From: Rhodococcus sp. PAMC28707
Lineage (GTDB): Bacteria > Actinomycetota > Actinomycetes > Mycobacteriales > Mycobacteriaceae
NCBI RefSeq assembly: GCF_004795915.1
Contig: NZ_CP039253.1
Span: forward strand, 4,615,501-4,679,500
Length of the DNA: 64,000 nucleotides
Direction: 5' to 3'
Shown here: positions 35,247 to 45,623 of the stretch, one piece after another
How positions within the stretch are numbered: the stretch's first letter is position 1
Layout of the letters: each line of letters opens with the position of its first letter
Program-made: the position numbers and the translations under genes
The notes under the pieces: model-generated
What the model was told of the DNA's origin: nothing
Seen by the model: only the letters and a program-made list of their open reading frames with translations
Database searches by the model: none

Positions 35247-37421
35247 TCAGTTGCCCGCGGCCTTGTACTCGCGTCTACGTCGATGCAGAATCGGCTCGGT
35301 GTATCCGCTCGGCTGCTTGGCCCCTTGGAAGATCAGCTCGCTGGCGGCCTGGAACGCGATATTCGTATCGAAGTCCGGAGCCAGGTTCTTGTACGTCGGG
35401 TCGGACGCATTCTGGCGATCGACGATGGGGGCCATGCGTTCGAGGCTCGCACGGACCTGATCCTCGGTGACGATGCCGTGGCGCAACCAGTTCGCGATGA
35501 ATTGGCTCGAAATCCTCAGCGTCGCGCGATCTTCCATCAATGCAATGTCGTTGATGTCGGGCACCTTGGAGCAACCGACACCGTGATCGATCCACCGTAC
35601 GACGTAGCCGAGAATCGACTGTGCACTGTTGTCGATTTCCTTCTGCTTCTGCTCGTCGCTCCAGTCGGTGGCGGGGGCAAGCGGAATCTCGAGGATCTCG
35701 TCGACGGTCGCGCGCTTGGCCTTTGCCAATTCGAGCTGGCGGGCGAAGACGTCGACCTTGTGGTAATGCAACGCGTGCAAAGTGGCCGCGGTGGGAGAAG
35801 GCACCCATGCTGTGTTGGCGCCGGCCTTCGGGTGGTTGATCTTCTGCTCGAGCATGTCGTGCATGAGATCGGGCATCGCCCACATGCCCTTGCCGATCTG
35901 CGCCTTACCCTTCATTCCCGCCGCAAGGCCGGTATCGACGTTGAAGTCCTCGTACGCCGAGATCCACTTCTGGGCCTTCATCTCGCCCTTGGGGACCATT
36001 GCGCCGGCCTCCATCGAGGTATGGATCTCGTCGCCGGTGCGGTCGAGGAAGCCGGTGTTGATGAAGACCACCCGCTCCTTCGCTGCCAGGATCGAGGCCT
36101 TCAAGTTGACCGTGGTTCGACGCTCTTCGTCCATGATGCCCACCTTGAGCGTGTTCTCCGGCAATCCGAGCACCTGCTCGACGCGACCGAAGAGTTCCGC
36201 TGTGAACGCAACCTCATCGGGTCCGTGCATCTTCGGCTTGACTATGTACAGCGAACCGGTTCGGCTGTTCGAGAGGAGATTGTCCGCAGTCAACGAGTGC
36301 ATTCCGGTGAGCGAGGTGAACAGCGCATCGAGGATGCCCTCGGGAACTTCGTTGCCGTCGGCGTCGAGAATGGCATCCGAGGTCATCAGATGTCCGACGT
36401 TGCGGACGAACAACAGTGAGCGTCCGTGGAGTGTGACAGGTGACCCGTCGACTCCGGTGTACGTGCGATCAGCGTTGAGAACGCGAGTGAACGTCTTCCC
36501 GCCCTTGGAAACGTTCTCAGCGAGATCGCCCCTCATCAATCCGAGCCAGTTGCGGTAGCCGAGAACCTTGTCGTCGGCGTCCACAGCCGCGACCGAGTCC
36601 TCGAAGTCCATGATGGTCGTTACTGCCGATTCGAGCAGCACGTCTTTCACACCCGCCGTGTCGGTGGCGCCGATCGGGCTGTTCGAATCGATCTGAATCT
36701 CGAAATGCAAGCCGTTGTGCACGAACAGAATTGCTGTGGGTGCATCCGGCGTCCCATGGTATCCGAGCAGCTGCGCCGGATCTTTGAGGCCGGTGGTGGT
36801 TCCGTCGGCGAGGGTGACTGTCAGCGAAACCGCGTCGACGACATATGCGGTCGATCCGACATGTGATCCAAACGCCAATGGGGCTGCCTCGTCGAGGAAA
36901 TCGCGAGCGAAGGCGATGACCTTGTCGCCGCGAACCTTGTTGTAGGAGCTGCCCTTCTCGGCGCCGTCCGTTTCGGGGATGGCATCCGTGCCGTACAACG
37001 CGTCGTACAACGAGCCCCAGCGGGCATTCGATGCATTGATCGCGAAACGTGCGTTGAGAACGGGAACGACGAGCTGCGGTCCGGCCGTCGACGTGATTTC
37101 AGTGTCGACGCCTGTGGTGGCGACGTCGAAGTCGGCGGGTTCGTCGACGAGGTAGCCGATTTCCTTCAGGAACGACTTGTACGCCGCACGGTCGTAGTCG
37201 ATTCCGGCATGCTCACCGTGCCAGGCGTCGACCTTGCCCTGAATCTCTTCGCGAACGGCCAAGAGCGCCTTGTTCTTGGGGGAGAGATCGGTGATTACCG
37301 CTTCGGCACCCGACCAGAACGCCTCCGATTGCACACCTGTACCCGGAAGTGCCTCGTTCTGTACGAAGTCGTACAGAACCTTGGCGACTTGAAGACCACC
37401 GACACGAACTCGCTCAGTCAT
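35247..37421 (-). CDS. glcB: Malate synthase G
   Basis: 724 residues, the G isoform length. [15 protein letters not shown] is the metal-binding acidic motif, [17 protein letters not shown] and [23 protein letters not shown] carry catalytic Arg and Glu, and [13 protein letters not shown] is conserved near the C-terminal half. It condenses glyoxylate with acetyl-CoA to malate. Near gcvP and garA, it links glycine and glyoxylate metabolism as in Rv1837c. The start follows GAGGGATTC. Confidence 0.97.
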   Translation of the reverse strand: MTERVRVGGLQVAKVLYDFVQNEALPGTGVQSEAFWSGAEAVITDLSPKNKALLAVREEIQGKVDAWHGEHAGIDYDRAAYKSFLKEIGYLVDEPADFDVATTGVDTEITSTAGPQLVVPVLNARFAINASNARWGSLYDALYGTDAIPETDGAEKGSSYNKVRGDKVIAFARDFLDEAAPLAFGSHVGSTAYVVDAVSLTVTLADGTTTGLKDPAQLLGYHGTPDAPTAILFVHNGLHFEIQIDSNSPIGATDTAGVKDVLLESAVTTIMDFEDSVAAVDADDKVLGYRNWLGLMRGDLAENVSKGGKTFTRVLNADRTYTGVDGSPVTLHGRSLLFVRNVGHLMTSDAILDADGNEVPEGILDALFTSLTGMHSLTADNLLSNSRTGSLYIVKPKMHGPDEVAFTAELFGRVEQVLGLPENTLKVGIMDEERRTTVNLKASILAAKERVVFINTGFLDRTGDEIHTSMEAGAMVPKGEMKAQKWISAYEDFNVDTGLAAGMKGKAQIGKGMWAMPDLMHDMLEQKINHPKAGANTAWVPSPTAATLHALHYHKVDVFARQLELAKAKRATVDEILEIPLAPATDWSDEQKQKEIDNSAQSILGYVVRWIDHGVGCSKVPDINDIALMEDRATLRISSQFIANWLRHGIVTEDQVRASLERMAPIVDRQNASDPTYKNLAPDFDTNIAFQAASELIFQGAKQPSGYTEPILHRRRREYKAAGN

Positions 37422-37484
37422 GAATCCCTCACTCTTTCCGGTCTGGGCGCCCAGAAGGGCGGTAAAACGACATCGGCTTCAATG

Positions 37485-38414
37485 TTACTCGGCAGTATGT
37501 CGGACGCCGTACCCGCCGCTCACCAGTAGATTCTCGCATCGCATCGCCAGCTCCGAACGGAGAGGGGCAGCCCTGGCCGACAGGTCGGTTTGCGCGCGCA
37601 CATACTCTGCCCGACCGGACGGTGTTTCGATCGCGATAGGCGAGAGGCTGTAGGCGGAGAGGTCGTACGGACTGGCGCGCATATCGATCGTTCGAGCATC
37701 GAGCGCAAGCTCGAAACAGTCGAGCACAAGTTTCGAGTCGATCAACGGTGAGAGTTTGTAGCTCCACTTGTACAGATCCATGCTCGCGTGCACACAACCA
37801 GGTTGCTCTCGTTCGGTCCTACTTGCCGGGGACAGATCGAGAAAATTCTTGGGGGCGGCGTCCGGGGTGAAGAACCTGAACGCGTCGTAATGCGTGCAGC
37901 GAATCTTCATCGACTCGACCACTGCATCAGTGCCGTCATGGCCGAGCCGAAGCGGCACCGACCCGTGTCGCAAGGCAGGCTGTCCGCCCCGATAGACCAT
38001 CGCCCACTCATGGAGCCCGAAACAACCCAGATTGGGTTGGCGTGTCATGGTCGCCTCGAGGAGGTCCCGGGTGAACACGATGGCCGAACGACGCTGCTCG
38101 ATCAGAGAGCGCCGTACCCGATACCCGAAGTCCGGTTCGGCGACGGATTCGTAGGACGCGAACGCAGCGTAGTCCTGAGCGGCTTCGCCGGTCAGGACTA
38201 CCTCGAAACCTGGGTTCCAACGCTTCAGGTGGCCGGGTTTGTAGCTGTAGTAGGTGAACAAGAAATCGAGTACTGGGTGTGAGATGCCCTGTGCCCGATC
38301 GTGCAGATAGGCGCCGATCAAGCGGTTGACCCGAGCCGAGTGGTCCGCACGTCTGCTCGTCCACTCCGGCTCCGTCAACGTCACCGACTTCTCGGTTGCT
38401 GAGGTCTGCATCAT
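37485..38414 (-). CDS. Conserved actinobacterial protein annotated as 3-methyladenine DNA glycosylase
   Basis: 309 residues. The family is recognisable by RRADHSARVNRLIGAYLHDR, HPVLDFLFTYYSYKPGHLKRWNPGF and MDLYKWSYKLSPLI. Databases commonly call it 3-methyladenine DNA glycosylase, but I see no helix-hairpin-helix or AAG-like active site, so that name is doubtful. Many aromatic and His residues suggest a ligand- or metal-binding pocket. It follows the CBS membrane gene on the same strand by 20 bases and lies just after glcB start. Function treated as unknown. Confidence 0.65.
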   Translation of the reverse strand: MMQTSATEKSVTLTEPEWTSRRADHSARVNRLIGAYLHDRAQGISHPVLDFLFTYYSYKPGHLKRWNPGFEVVLTGEAAQDYAAFASYESVAEPDFGYRVRRSLIEQRRSAIVFTRDLLEATMTRQPNLGCFGLHEWAMVYRGGQPALRHGSVPLRLGHDGTDAVVESMKIRCTHYDAFRFFTPDAAPKNFLDLSPASRTEREQPGCVHASMDLYKWSYKLSPLIDSKLVLDCFELALDARTIDMRASPYDLSAYSLSPIAIETPSGRAEYVRAQTDLSARAAPLRSELAMRCENLLVSGGYGVRHTAE

Positions 38415-38434
38415 CGGTCGAGGCTCGTCATCTT

Positions 38435-39556
38435 TCAGTTCTCGCCACCGGAACGTGCCGGCGAAGACTGTCCCGGTGACGGCCCTGCGATGCGGTGCGT
38501 GCCGTCACGGACTGTTCCGACGAACTCCTCTACCAAGTCTTCCAGTGCCACGATCCCAATCGTCGTGCCTGACGAATCGCTCACCGCGCCCAGGTGACTG
38601 CTGGCACGCCGAAGTCGAGTCAACGCGTCGTCCAGCATTGTCTCGGAGGTGACGACCGGCAGTCTTCGAACCTCGGAACGCGGTATGACCGTCTCCGGAC
38701 CAGCAGCATCGTCGAGCATGTAGCTCAGAACGTCCTTCAGATGGAGATATCCGACCATCGATCCATCCTCGGCTTGCACCGGGTATCGCGAGAAGCCTGT
38801 GGCGATCACTGCCTCCTCGACGGAGCCGAGCGTGGGACCCGAGCCGGGTTCGAGGCCGGAGAGCCGTACGCTGCGGACCTTGGCGGATGGAATGAGCACT
38901 TCCGCCACCGTGCGCCCGGAGATGTCCAGCGCCTGGGTGAGGCGCCGGTGCTCATCCTCGTCGATGAGACCTTCCGATCGTGACTCACCGATCATCTGCG
39001 AGAGCTCGACGGCGGACACCGACGAATCCAACTCGTCTTTGGGCTCGATGCGCAGTGCACGCAAGGTGAGATTGGCACACATGTTGTAAAACGAAATCAG
39101 CGGTTTGGCGAGCTTGATGAACATCAGATGGATCGGAACGAGCAGCATCGCCGTCTTCTCCGGGCCCGCGATCGCGATGTTCTTCGGGACCATTTCGCCG
39201 ATAAGGATGTGCAACACCACGACCAACGCCAGTGCAATGGCGAAGGCGATCGGGTGCAGCAGGCTGTCCGGGATTCCGACGAGATCGAGTGGCTTCTCGA
39301 TCAGGTGTGCCACGGCCGGTTCGCCGACACGGCCAAGGAGGATGGAACAGATCGTGATTCCCAGCTGTGCAGCAGCAAGCATGAGGGACAGATTCTGACT
39401 GGCCTCGATTACCGACCTTGCCTTCTTTTTTCCTTGCGCCAGCAAGGATTCCAGTCGGTCGCGGCGCGCCGAAATCAGTGAGAACTCGGCGCCCACGAAA
39501 AACGCATTGCCGCCGAGGAGGAGGACGGCGAGAAGTACGGAGAGGTAGTCACCCAC
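38435..39556 (-). CDS. CNNM/DUF21-CBS domain membrane protein (CorC/hemolysin-like), second of pair
   Basis: About 373 residues. The DUF21 membrane domain has three to four helices (LLLGGNAFFVGAEFSLISARR, GIPDSLL, LHILIGEMVPKNIAIAGPEK) followed by a pair of CBS domains (VIATGFSRYPVQAEDGSMVG, SSHLGAVSDSSGTTIGIVAL). The C-terminal CorC_HlyC domain is missing, as in short paralogues. The family is linked to Mg2+/divalent-metal export. GTG 39556 is seven bases after GGAGGAG and overlaps the previous gene by eight bases; the ATG at 39586 is less likely. Confidence 0.86.
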   Translation of the reverse strand: MGDYLSVLLAVLLLGGNAFFVGAEFSLISARRDRLESLLAQGKKKARSVIEASQNLSLMLAAAQLGITICSILLGRVGEPAVAHLIEKPLDLVGIPDSLLHPIAFAIALALVVVLHILIGEMVPKNIAIAGPEKTAMLLVPIHLMFIKLAKPLISFYNMCANLTLRALRIEPKDELDSSVSAVELSQMIGESRSEGLIDEDEHRRLTQALDISGRTVAEVLIPSAKVRSVRLSGLEPGSGPTLGSVEEAVIATGFSRYPVQAEDGSMVGYLHLKDVLSYMLDDAAGPETVIPRSEVRRLPVVTSETMLDDALTRLRRASSHLGAVSDSSGTTIGIVALEDLVEEFVGTVRDGTHRIAGPSPGQSSPARSGGEN

Positions 39557-40931
39557 GAGTCCGCTCCTCCGATCGAATCTGCTCAATTACGTCGGGGCCG
39601 ACCGGTTGCAACATCACTCGATCGATTCGTCTGCCATCCATTCTGGTGACTCGGCCCGCCCACCCACCGTGCGTATCGGCAGGGTCTTCCTCGGGTGGAT
39701 CGGGCATGATCACGCGGTCACCTTCGACAGGAATACGTCCCAGTTCGGTCAATACAAGTCCGCCGATGGTGTCGTACTCGCCTTCCGGCGCCCGATACCC
39801 GGTCGCGGCTGCCACTTCGTCGATTCGAAGCAGTCCCGAGCACAGCCAACTGTCACCGAACCGCTGGACGTCGATCTCCGGCTCGTCATGCTCGTCCCGG
39901 ACGTCGCCGATGATCTCCTCGATCAGGTCTTCCATGGTCACCAAACCCGCCGTGCCACCGTATTCATCGACTACAAGGGCAACTTGCATGCCGTCCGACC
40001 GAACGCGCTCCATCACCGAATCCCCGTCGAGACTGGACGGCACGACCGGCACATCCTGCGCCAGAGAGTCCAGACGAGTCCCGGCACGCTTGCCTATCGG
40101 CACGGTGAAAGCATGTTTGATGTGTACGACACCGACAGTGTTGTCGAGGTCTCCGTCGACGACCGGGAAACGCGAAAAGCCAGTTCTAGCTGCCGTTTCA
40201 ATGAGGTCGGATACCGAGTCGGACACCGACAGTGACTCGACTTTGACCCGGGGTGTCATCAATTCCTCCGCGGATCGCTCGCCGAACTTCAATGATCGGC
40301 CGACGAGTCTGGCCGTGCCCTCATCCAAGGATCCTTGCCGCGCAGACGTGCGCACGAGCGATCCCAGCTCACTCGCTGATCTCGCCGAGCGTAATTCTTC
40401 GGCAGGTTCGAGTCCGAGTCTGCGCACCAACCAGTTGGCAGAGCCGTTGAGTCCGTTGATCGCCCAGCGAAATACCATCGAGAACCCGGACATTGCGCCT
40501 GCTGTCGCCCTCGCGGTCCCCATCGGCATCGCGATTGCGATGTTTTTCGGGACCAGTTCACCGAAGATCATCGAAAACGACGTCGCGATGATCAGCGCCG
40601 CGGCCAACGACACAGCGGATGCAACGGAAGTGGATGCGCCGAGCGCAGTCAAAACCGGGACGAAGAAGCCGGCGAGGACGGGTTCAGCGAGATAGCCGGT
40701 GATGAGTGTGGTGATGGTTATGCCCAGCTGGGCCCCGGAGAGCTGGAACGACAGCGTTCGGTGTGCACGTTGGACCTGGCGTGAGCGCGCATCTCCGACG
40801 GTGCTCACCGACGAGTCGACTGTGCTCTTCTCGAGCGCTGTCAGAGAGAATTCGGCTGCCACGAACAATGCGGTACCTGCGGTAAGCGCCACGAACCCGA
40901 TGAGGCCGGCGACGCTGATCAATATGTCCAC
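39549..40931 (-). CDS. CNNM/DUF21-CBS-CorC domain membrane protein, first of pair
   Basis: 460 residues. Four membrane helices of DUF21 (GTALFVAAEFSLTALEKSTV, IFGELVPKNIAIAMPMGTAR), two CBS domains (TGFSRFPVVDGDLDNTVGVV, SDGMQVALVVDEYGGTAGLV) and a full C-terminal CorC_HlyC domain (GDSWLCSGLLRIDEVAAATG, EGEYDTIGGLVLTELGRIPV). It is the counterpart of Rv1842c and likely exports Mg2+ or another cation. It overlaps the downstream paralogue by eight bases and follows the small gene by three. Confidence 0.88.
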   Translation of the reverse strand: MDILISVAGLIGFVALTAGTALFVAAEFSLTALEKSTVDSSVSTVGDARSRQVQRAHRTLSFQLSGAQLGITITTLITGYLAEPVLAGFFVPVLTALGASTSVASAVSLAAALIIATSFSMIFGELVPKNIAIAMPMGTARATAGAMSGFSMVFRWAINGLNGSANWLVRRLGLEPAEELRSARSASELGSLVRTSARQGSLDEGTARLVGRSLKFGERSAEELMTPRVKVESLSVSDSVSDLIETAARTGFSRFPVVDGDLDNTVGVVHIKHAFTVPIGKRAGTRLDSLAQDVPVVPSSLDGDSVMERVRSDGMQVALVVDEYGGTAGLVTMEDLIEEIIGDVRDEHDEPEIDVQRFGDSWLCSGLLRIDEVAAATGYRAPEGEYDTIGGLVLTELGRIPVEGDRVIMPDPPEEDPADTHGGWAGRVTRMDGRRIDRVMLQPVGPDVIEQIRSEERTRG

Positions 40932-40934
40932 CCG

Positions 40935-41153
40935 CTACCGCCGCCGAAGTTCCGAGAGGAGCATCGCACCCTGGCCGGAAGCAATTGCGCCACGGCCGAA
41001 TGTCACCCCGCCGCGGTGTGGAGTCAGCTTGAACGATGGTGGATCGCCGGGTTTGTCTCCCGGCTCGATAGAGGAGCCCTCCGAAGTGGAGCCCTCGTCA
41101 CCGGACTCGGTCGGAGCAGTCTCGGTGCTGGTGATGACGGGTGCCTCAGGCAC
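40935..41153 (-). CDS. Small hydrophilic protein, unknown
   Basis: 72 residues. The first 45 are Pro-, Ser-, Glu- and Asp-rich and disordered (TSTETAPTESGDEGSTSEGS); the end is more ordered and basic (HRGGVTFGRGAIASGQGAML). No signal peptide or membrane helix. GTG 41153 follows AAGGGAACCAG. It is three bases before the CBS gene and so likely in that operon. No family recognised; the charged linker and basic tail may bind a partner of the CBS proteins. Confidence 0.5.
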   Translation of the reverse strand: MPEAPVITSTETAPTESGDEGSTSEGSSIEPGDKPGDPPSFKLTPHRGGVTFGRGAIASGQGAMLLSELRRR

Positions 41154-41277
41154 CTGGTTCCCTTCTGTTGTTCCGCTAGAAATCTATCGGCGGAAGTGAG
41201 TTGTAAGCGTGAGCCACCATTCTACCGGCAGTCGGGCACGAGGTCGGATCACGGGCCGAACCGACCGCCGTTACAGG

Positions 41278-42720
<1,443 letters not shown>

Positions 42721-42732
42721 TCAGCGTACCCG

Positions 42733-43599
42733 TCATCGCGCAACAGGGTGTCCCGTTACCTTTGCTTGCGCTCGCGAGAGGGCCACGGTTGCAACGATCA
42801 TCACTGTCGCGCAGACCGCAATGACCACCAGGGAGAACGCGTCGTCGCGAACGCGTTCGTCCAGGACGGTGATTCCGAGAAACGCGGCTCCGAACGGTTC
42901 CCCGATGGTGATAGCAGGAAGTGAAGCGGACAACGGACCGGACTGAAAAGCACGTTGCTGGAGGTAGAAGCCGAGGATTCCGCACCCGACGAGTGCGTAC
43001 GTCTGCCAGGCAGTAACTGCTTCGGTAAGACCGGTTCCCAAAAGATCGGTGACATACTTCGTCAACGCAACGGCCATCCCGAAGAGCACTCCTCCTGCCG
43101 CACCCAACAGCAGTGCCCGCCAACCCGGGTTTGTCGACAACAACCCAGCAACAGTGGCGGCCAGCACGACGCCCGATGCAATGGCCAACGGAATCATCCA
43201 GTCGGAGAACGGTGCATCGGAGTTTCCCTCCGTCGGATCACCGACGACTATGAACAACGCGAGCGCGGCTGCCAACGCCACCGCCCACACCCATGTCGAA
43301 CGCGTCATCCGGTAGCCGGCGAATTTTGCAGACAGAGGCAGTGCGAACAGCAGCATCGAGACGATCAAGGGTTGCACGATAAGAACCGAGCCGACCCACA
43401 GTGCGGCAACCTGAAATCCGTAACCGCCGATGTCGCCGCAGAGACCGGCCCACCACCGTGGGCTTCGGATGAGTGTGGTGATCAGTGATTGGCCCTCGGG
43501 CACCGCTGAGGCGGCACTTTGTTGAGCGACCGATGCGCAAGCGAACAGGAATGCTGCAATCAGTGCCAGCACTATCGACAACACCGGAAGTCCGTTCAT
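42733..43599 (-). CDS. DMT-superfamily (EamA-like) transporter
   Basis: 288 residues with ten hydrophobic segments, the usual length of DMT proteins. VLALIAAFLFACASVAQQSA opens the first helix; the second half has AVALTKYVTDLLGTG and LVGCGILGFYLQQRAFQSGP. The family exports metabolites, but here no substrate is suggested. It overlaps the DEAD-box gene by ATGA, so they share an operon, although the pairing is not functionally obvious. Confidence 0.8.
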   Translation of the reverse strand: MNGLPVLSIVLALIAAFLFACASVAQQSAASAVPEGQSLITTLIRSPRWWAGLCGDIGGYGFQVAALWVGSVLIVQPLIVSMLLFALPLSAKFAGYRMTRSTWVWAVALAAALALFIVVGDPTEGNSDAPFSDWMIPLAIASGVVLAATVAGLLSTNPGWRALLLGAAGGVLFGMAVALTKYVTDLLGTGLTEAVTAWQTYALVGCGILGFYLQQRAFQSGPLSASLPAITIGEPFGAAFLGITVLDERVRDDAFSLVVIAVCATVMIVATVALSRAQAKVTGHPVAR

Positions 43600-44891
43600 C
43601 GTCGACCCGATCGACCTGGCTTGTCCCGGGTACGCCGAGGCACCGGGCGATTGCGGCGCCCGACCTCGCGTGTGCGCCCGCTCTGGTCGCTTGTCGGTGT
43701 CACTTCGACGATCGGTGACCCCGGAGGTGCCTGCGCACCCGTGGATTCGGACAGTGCAGGACTCGACGGCGTCATATCGGTGAACTCCGCCACGATTCCA
43801 GCCTCGGCGGCGAGTGTCTCGACGTGCGATTGCTGTCTGTCGGTGACCAGCGTGACGACGGTGCCGATCTTGCCTGCGCGCGCTGTACGCCCGGCGCGAT
43901 GCGTGTAGTCCTTCGCATCAGCCGGCGGGTCCACGTGCACGACAAGGGTAATTCCGTCCACGTGCAGGCCACGGGCCGCGACGTCGGTGGCGACCAGGAC
44001 AGGAACCGAACCGTCCGCAAATTCAGCGAGCGTTCTGGTTCGATTGGCCTGAGATTTGTCACCGTGCAACGCGAGTGCAGGCACACCCACTTCGCGCAGG
44101 GCTGCGGTGAATCGATCCACCGCATGCTTGGTGCGCAGAAAGATCATGGTTCGCCCTGTTCGCGCCGCGATCCGCAATGCGATCGAATTCTTGTCGGTGT
44201 CGGCCACTCGGAAGAAGAGGTGTTTCATTGTCGCCTGGGCGAGTGGGGGTGGCTCGGCGGAGTGAATGGCGGGGGAGTCGAAGTACCGCTGCACCAAGTC
44301 GTCGACATCTCCATCGAGGGTCGCTGAGAACAGCATGCGCTGTCCATCTTTCGGGGTGCGGTCCACAAGCTTTCGAACCTGCGGCATAAAGCCGAGATCG
44401 GCCATCCGATCAGCTTCGTCCACCACCGTGATGTCGATGTCGGCGAGCGAGAGCGCGGCGTGCTGGAGGAGATCCTCGAGTCGACCTGGGGTAGCCACAA
44501 CGACGTCGACGCCGCGCATGAGGCGTTCGGACTGGCGCTTCATCGGCACCCCGCCGACGATTCCCATCACTCGGACGCCCAACGCGAGTGCGGGTTCCTC
44601 CAGCGCCCTTTCGATTTGCAAGGCCAGCTCGCGTGTAGGAACAAGTACCAATCCGCGGGGACACTTCGGGCGGCTACTCGCACCCGACAGTCGCTGGAGC
44701 ATCGGCAATCCGAATGCAAGGGTTTTTCCCGATCCGGTCGGCGCGCGACCGAGAATGTCTTGTCCGGCAAGGGCATCGGGGATCGCTGCCGTCTGAATGT
44801 CGAACGGAACATCGATACCGATCCGACGCAGGGCATGGACAAGGACAGGTCGGAGTCCCAAATCGGCGAACGACGTTTCGGAACGGGGCAT
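43596..44891 (-). CDS. DEAD-box RNA helicase (RhlE-like)
   Basis: 431 residues with all motifs: Q motif (FADLGLRPVLVHALRRIGI), Walker A GRAPTGSGKTL, PTRELALQ, VVDEADRM (DEAD), SAT, and in domain two [23 protein letters not shown]. The C-terminal 60 residues are disordered and basic (RNRPVPRRTRDKPGRSGRR), good for RNA binding. It unwinds RNA during cold or stress. A LexA-type box lies 58 bases before its start, in the gap shared with the DUF4262 gene. Confidence 0.9.
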   Translation of the reverse strand: MPRSETSFADLGLRPVLVHALRRIGIDVPFDIQTAAIPDALAGQDILGRAPTGSGKTLAFGLPMLQRLSGASSRPKCPRGLVLVPTRELALQIERALEEPALALGVRVMGIVGGVPMKRQSERLMRGVDVVVATPGRLEDLLQHAALSLADIDITVVDEADRMADLGFMPQVRKLVDRTPKDGQRMLFSATLDGDVDDLVQRYFDSPAIHSAEPPPLAQATMKHLFFRVADTDKNSIALRIAARTGRTMIFLRTKHAVDRFTAALREVGVPALALHGDKSQANRTRTLAEFADGSVPVLVATDVAARGLHVDGITLVVHVDPPADAKDYTHRAGRTARAGKIGTVVTLVTDRQQSHVETLAAEAGIVAEFTDMTPSSPALSESTGAQAPPGSPIVEVTPTSDQSGRTREVGRRNRPVPRRTRDKPGRSGRR

Positions 44892-44948
44892 AGCGGAACA
44901 GTACCGCCCGGGAACTTTCTGTCGGTGTCATAGGCGATCATTCTCGAT

Positions 44949-44964
44949 ACGAACATACGTTCGA
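44949..44964. promoter_or_regulatory. SOS (LexA) box
   Basis: ACGAACATACGTTCGA (44949-44964) contains CGAAC-ATAC-GTTCG, matching the actinobacterial consensus CGAAC-RNRY-GTTCG in all positions. It lies midway between the DEAD-box start (44891, - strand) and the DUF4262 start (45021, + strand), about 57 bases from each. Confidence 0.65.
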
Positions 44965-45020
44965 GATCATTGATCCGGCCGGCATTTTCGCTGTTGGATC
45001 CCGACAAGCTTGGGGGAGCT

Positions 45021-45530
45021 ATGTGTGCAATGTGTGACGGGCAGTCGATGGAGGACTATGTACGGAACGTACACAGTCTCGTAGACCGCCATGGCTGGGC
45101 TTTGCAGTATGTCAACTCGGAGATGAATTCGAACTTCGATCCGGACGATGCCGGAGTGATCGAACCGGCATTTTGCTACACAGTCGGTTTGACGGCTCTC
45201 GGACACCCCGAGTTGATCGTGACGGGGCGATCACCCGGGGAATCTGCTGCCGCACTGAACACGCTGGCCAGGCGGGTGATCCTCGGAGGACGGGCGTTCG
45301 AGCCCGGCATGGAGTGTATGGCAGCTGGTTTCGACTTCCACTTCCTCGACGTGACGTACTGCGAAGAGTGGCTTCTCATGGCTTCGCAGGTGTATCCATC
45401 GGATCGGATCAGCGCGATCCAGGCCGTGTGGCGTGACTCCCAGGGGGACTTGCCATGGGAAGGCGACGTGTCGTCGACGATCGTGCAACCGATCCTCGGA
45501 ACACCGCTGGGCTGGGGTCTGTACGACTGA
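45021..45530 (+). CDS. DUF4262-domain protein, probably SOS-linked
   Basis: 169 residues. The domain is recognised by FCYTVGLTALGHPELIVTGR, ALNTLARRVILGGR and the C-terminal WEGDVSSTIVQPIL. The N-terminus MCAMCDGQSMEDYVR has a CxxC pair. The function of DUF4262 is unknown; members are often found with mobile or defence genes. ATG 45021 is after GGGGGAG. A LexA box stands 57 bases upstream, so DNA damage may induce it. The C-terminus is followed by a strong hairpin. Confidence 0.75.
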   Translation: MCAMCDGQSMEDYVRNVHSLVDRHGWALQYVNSEMNSNFDPDDAGVIEPAFCYTVGLTALGHPELIVTGRSPGESAAALNTLARRVILGGRAFEPGMECMAAGFDFHFLDVTYCEEWLLMASQVYPSDRISAIQAVWRDSQGDLPWEGDVSSTIVQPILGTPLGWGLYD

Positions 45531-45559
45531 ATACAAATTTTGGATCATGTTGGGCGACG

Positions 45560-45600
45560 GTGCGGTGGCAACCATCGACATATGATGGTTGCCACCGCAC
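45560..45600. terminator. Bidirectional hairpin terminator
   Basis: A perfect 17-bp stem (45560-45576 GTGCGGTGGCAACCATC with 45584-45600) surrounds a 7-nt loop. It lies exactly between the convergent DUF4262 and gnd genes. No T tract is present on either side. Confidence 0.7.
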
Positions 45601-45623
45601 CCTATGGCCGTGTTCGGTTGAAC

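Noticed and set aside
34629-36419. 596-codon + strand frame across the vWA and glcB genes
   Set aside because: It spans two real - strand genes with clear families; the product has no family features.
39418-40695. 425-codon + strand frame opposite the CBS membrane genes
   Set aside because: Ser/Thr/Pro/Arg-rich shadow product with no domain; the - strand DUF21-CBS proteins are clear.
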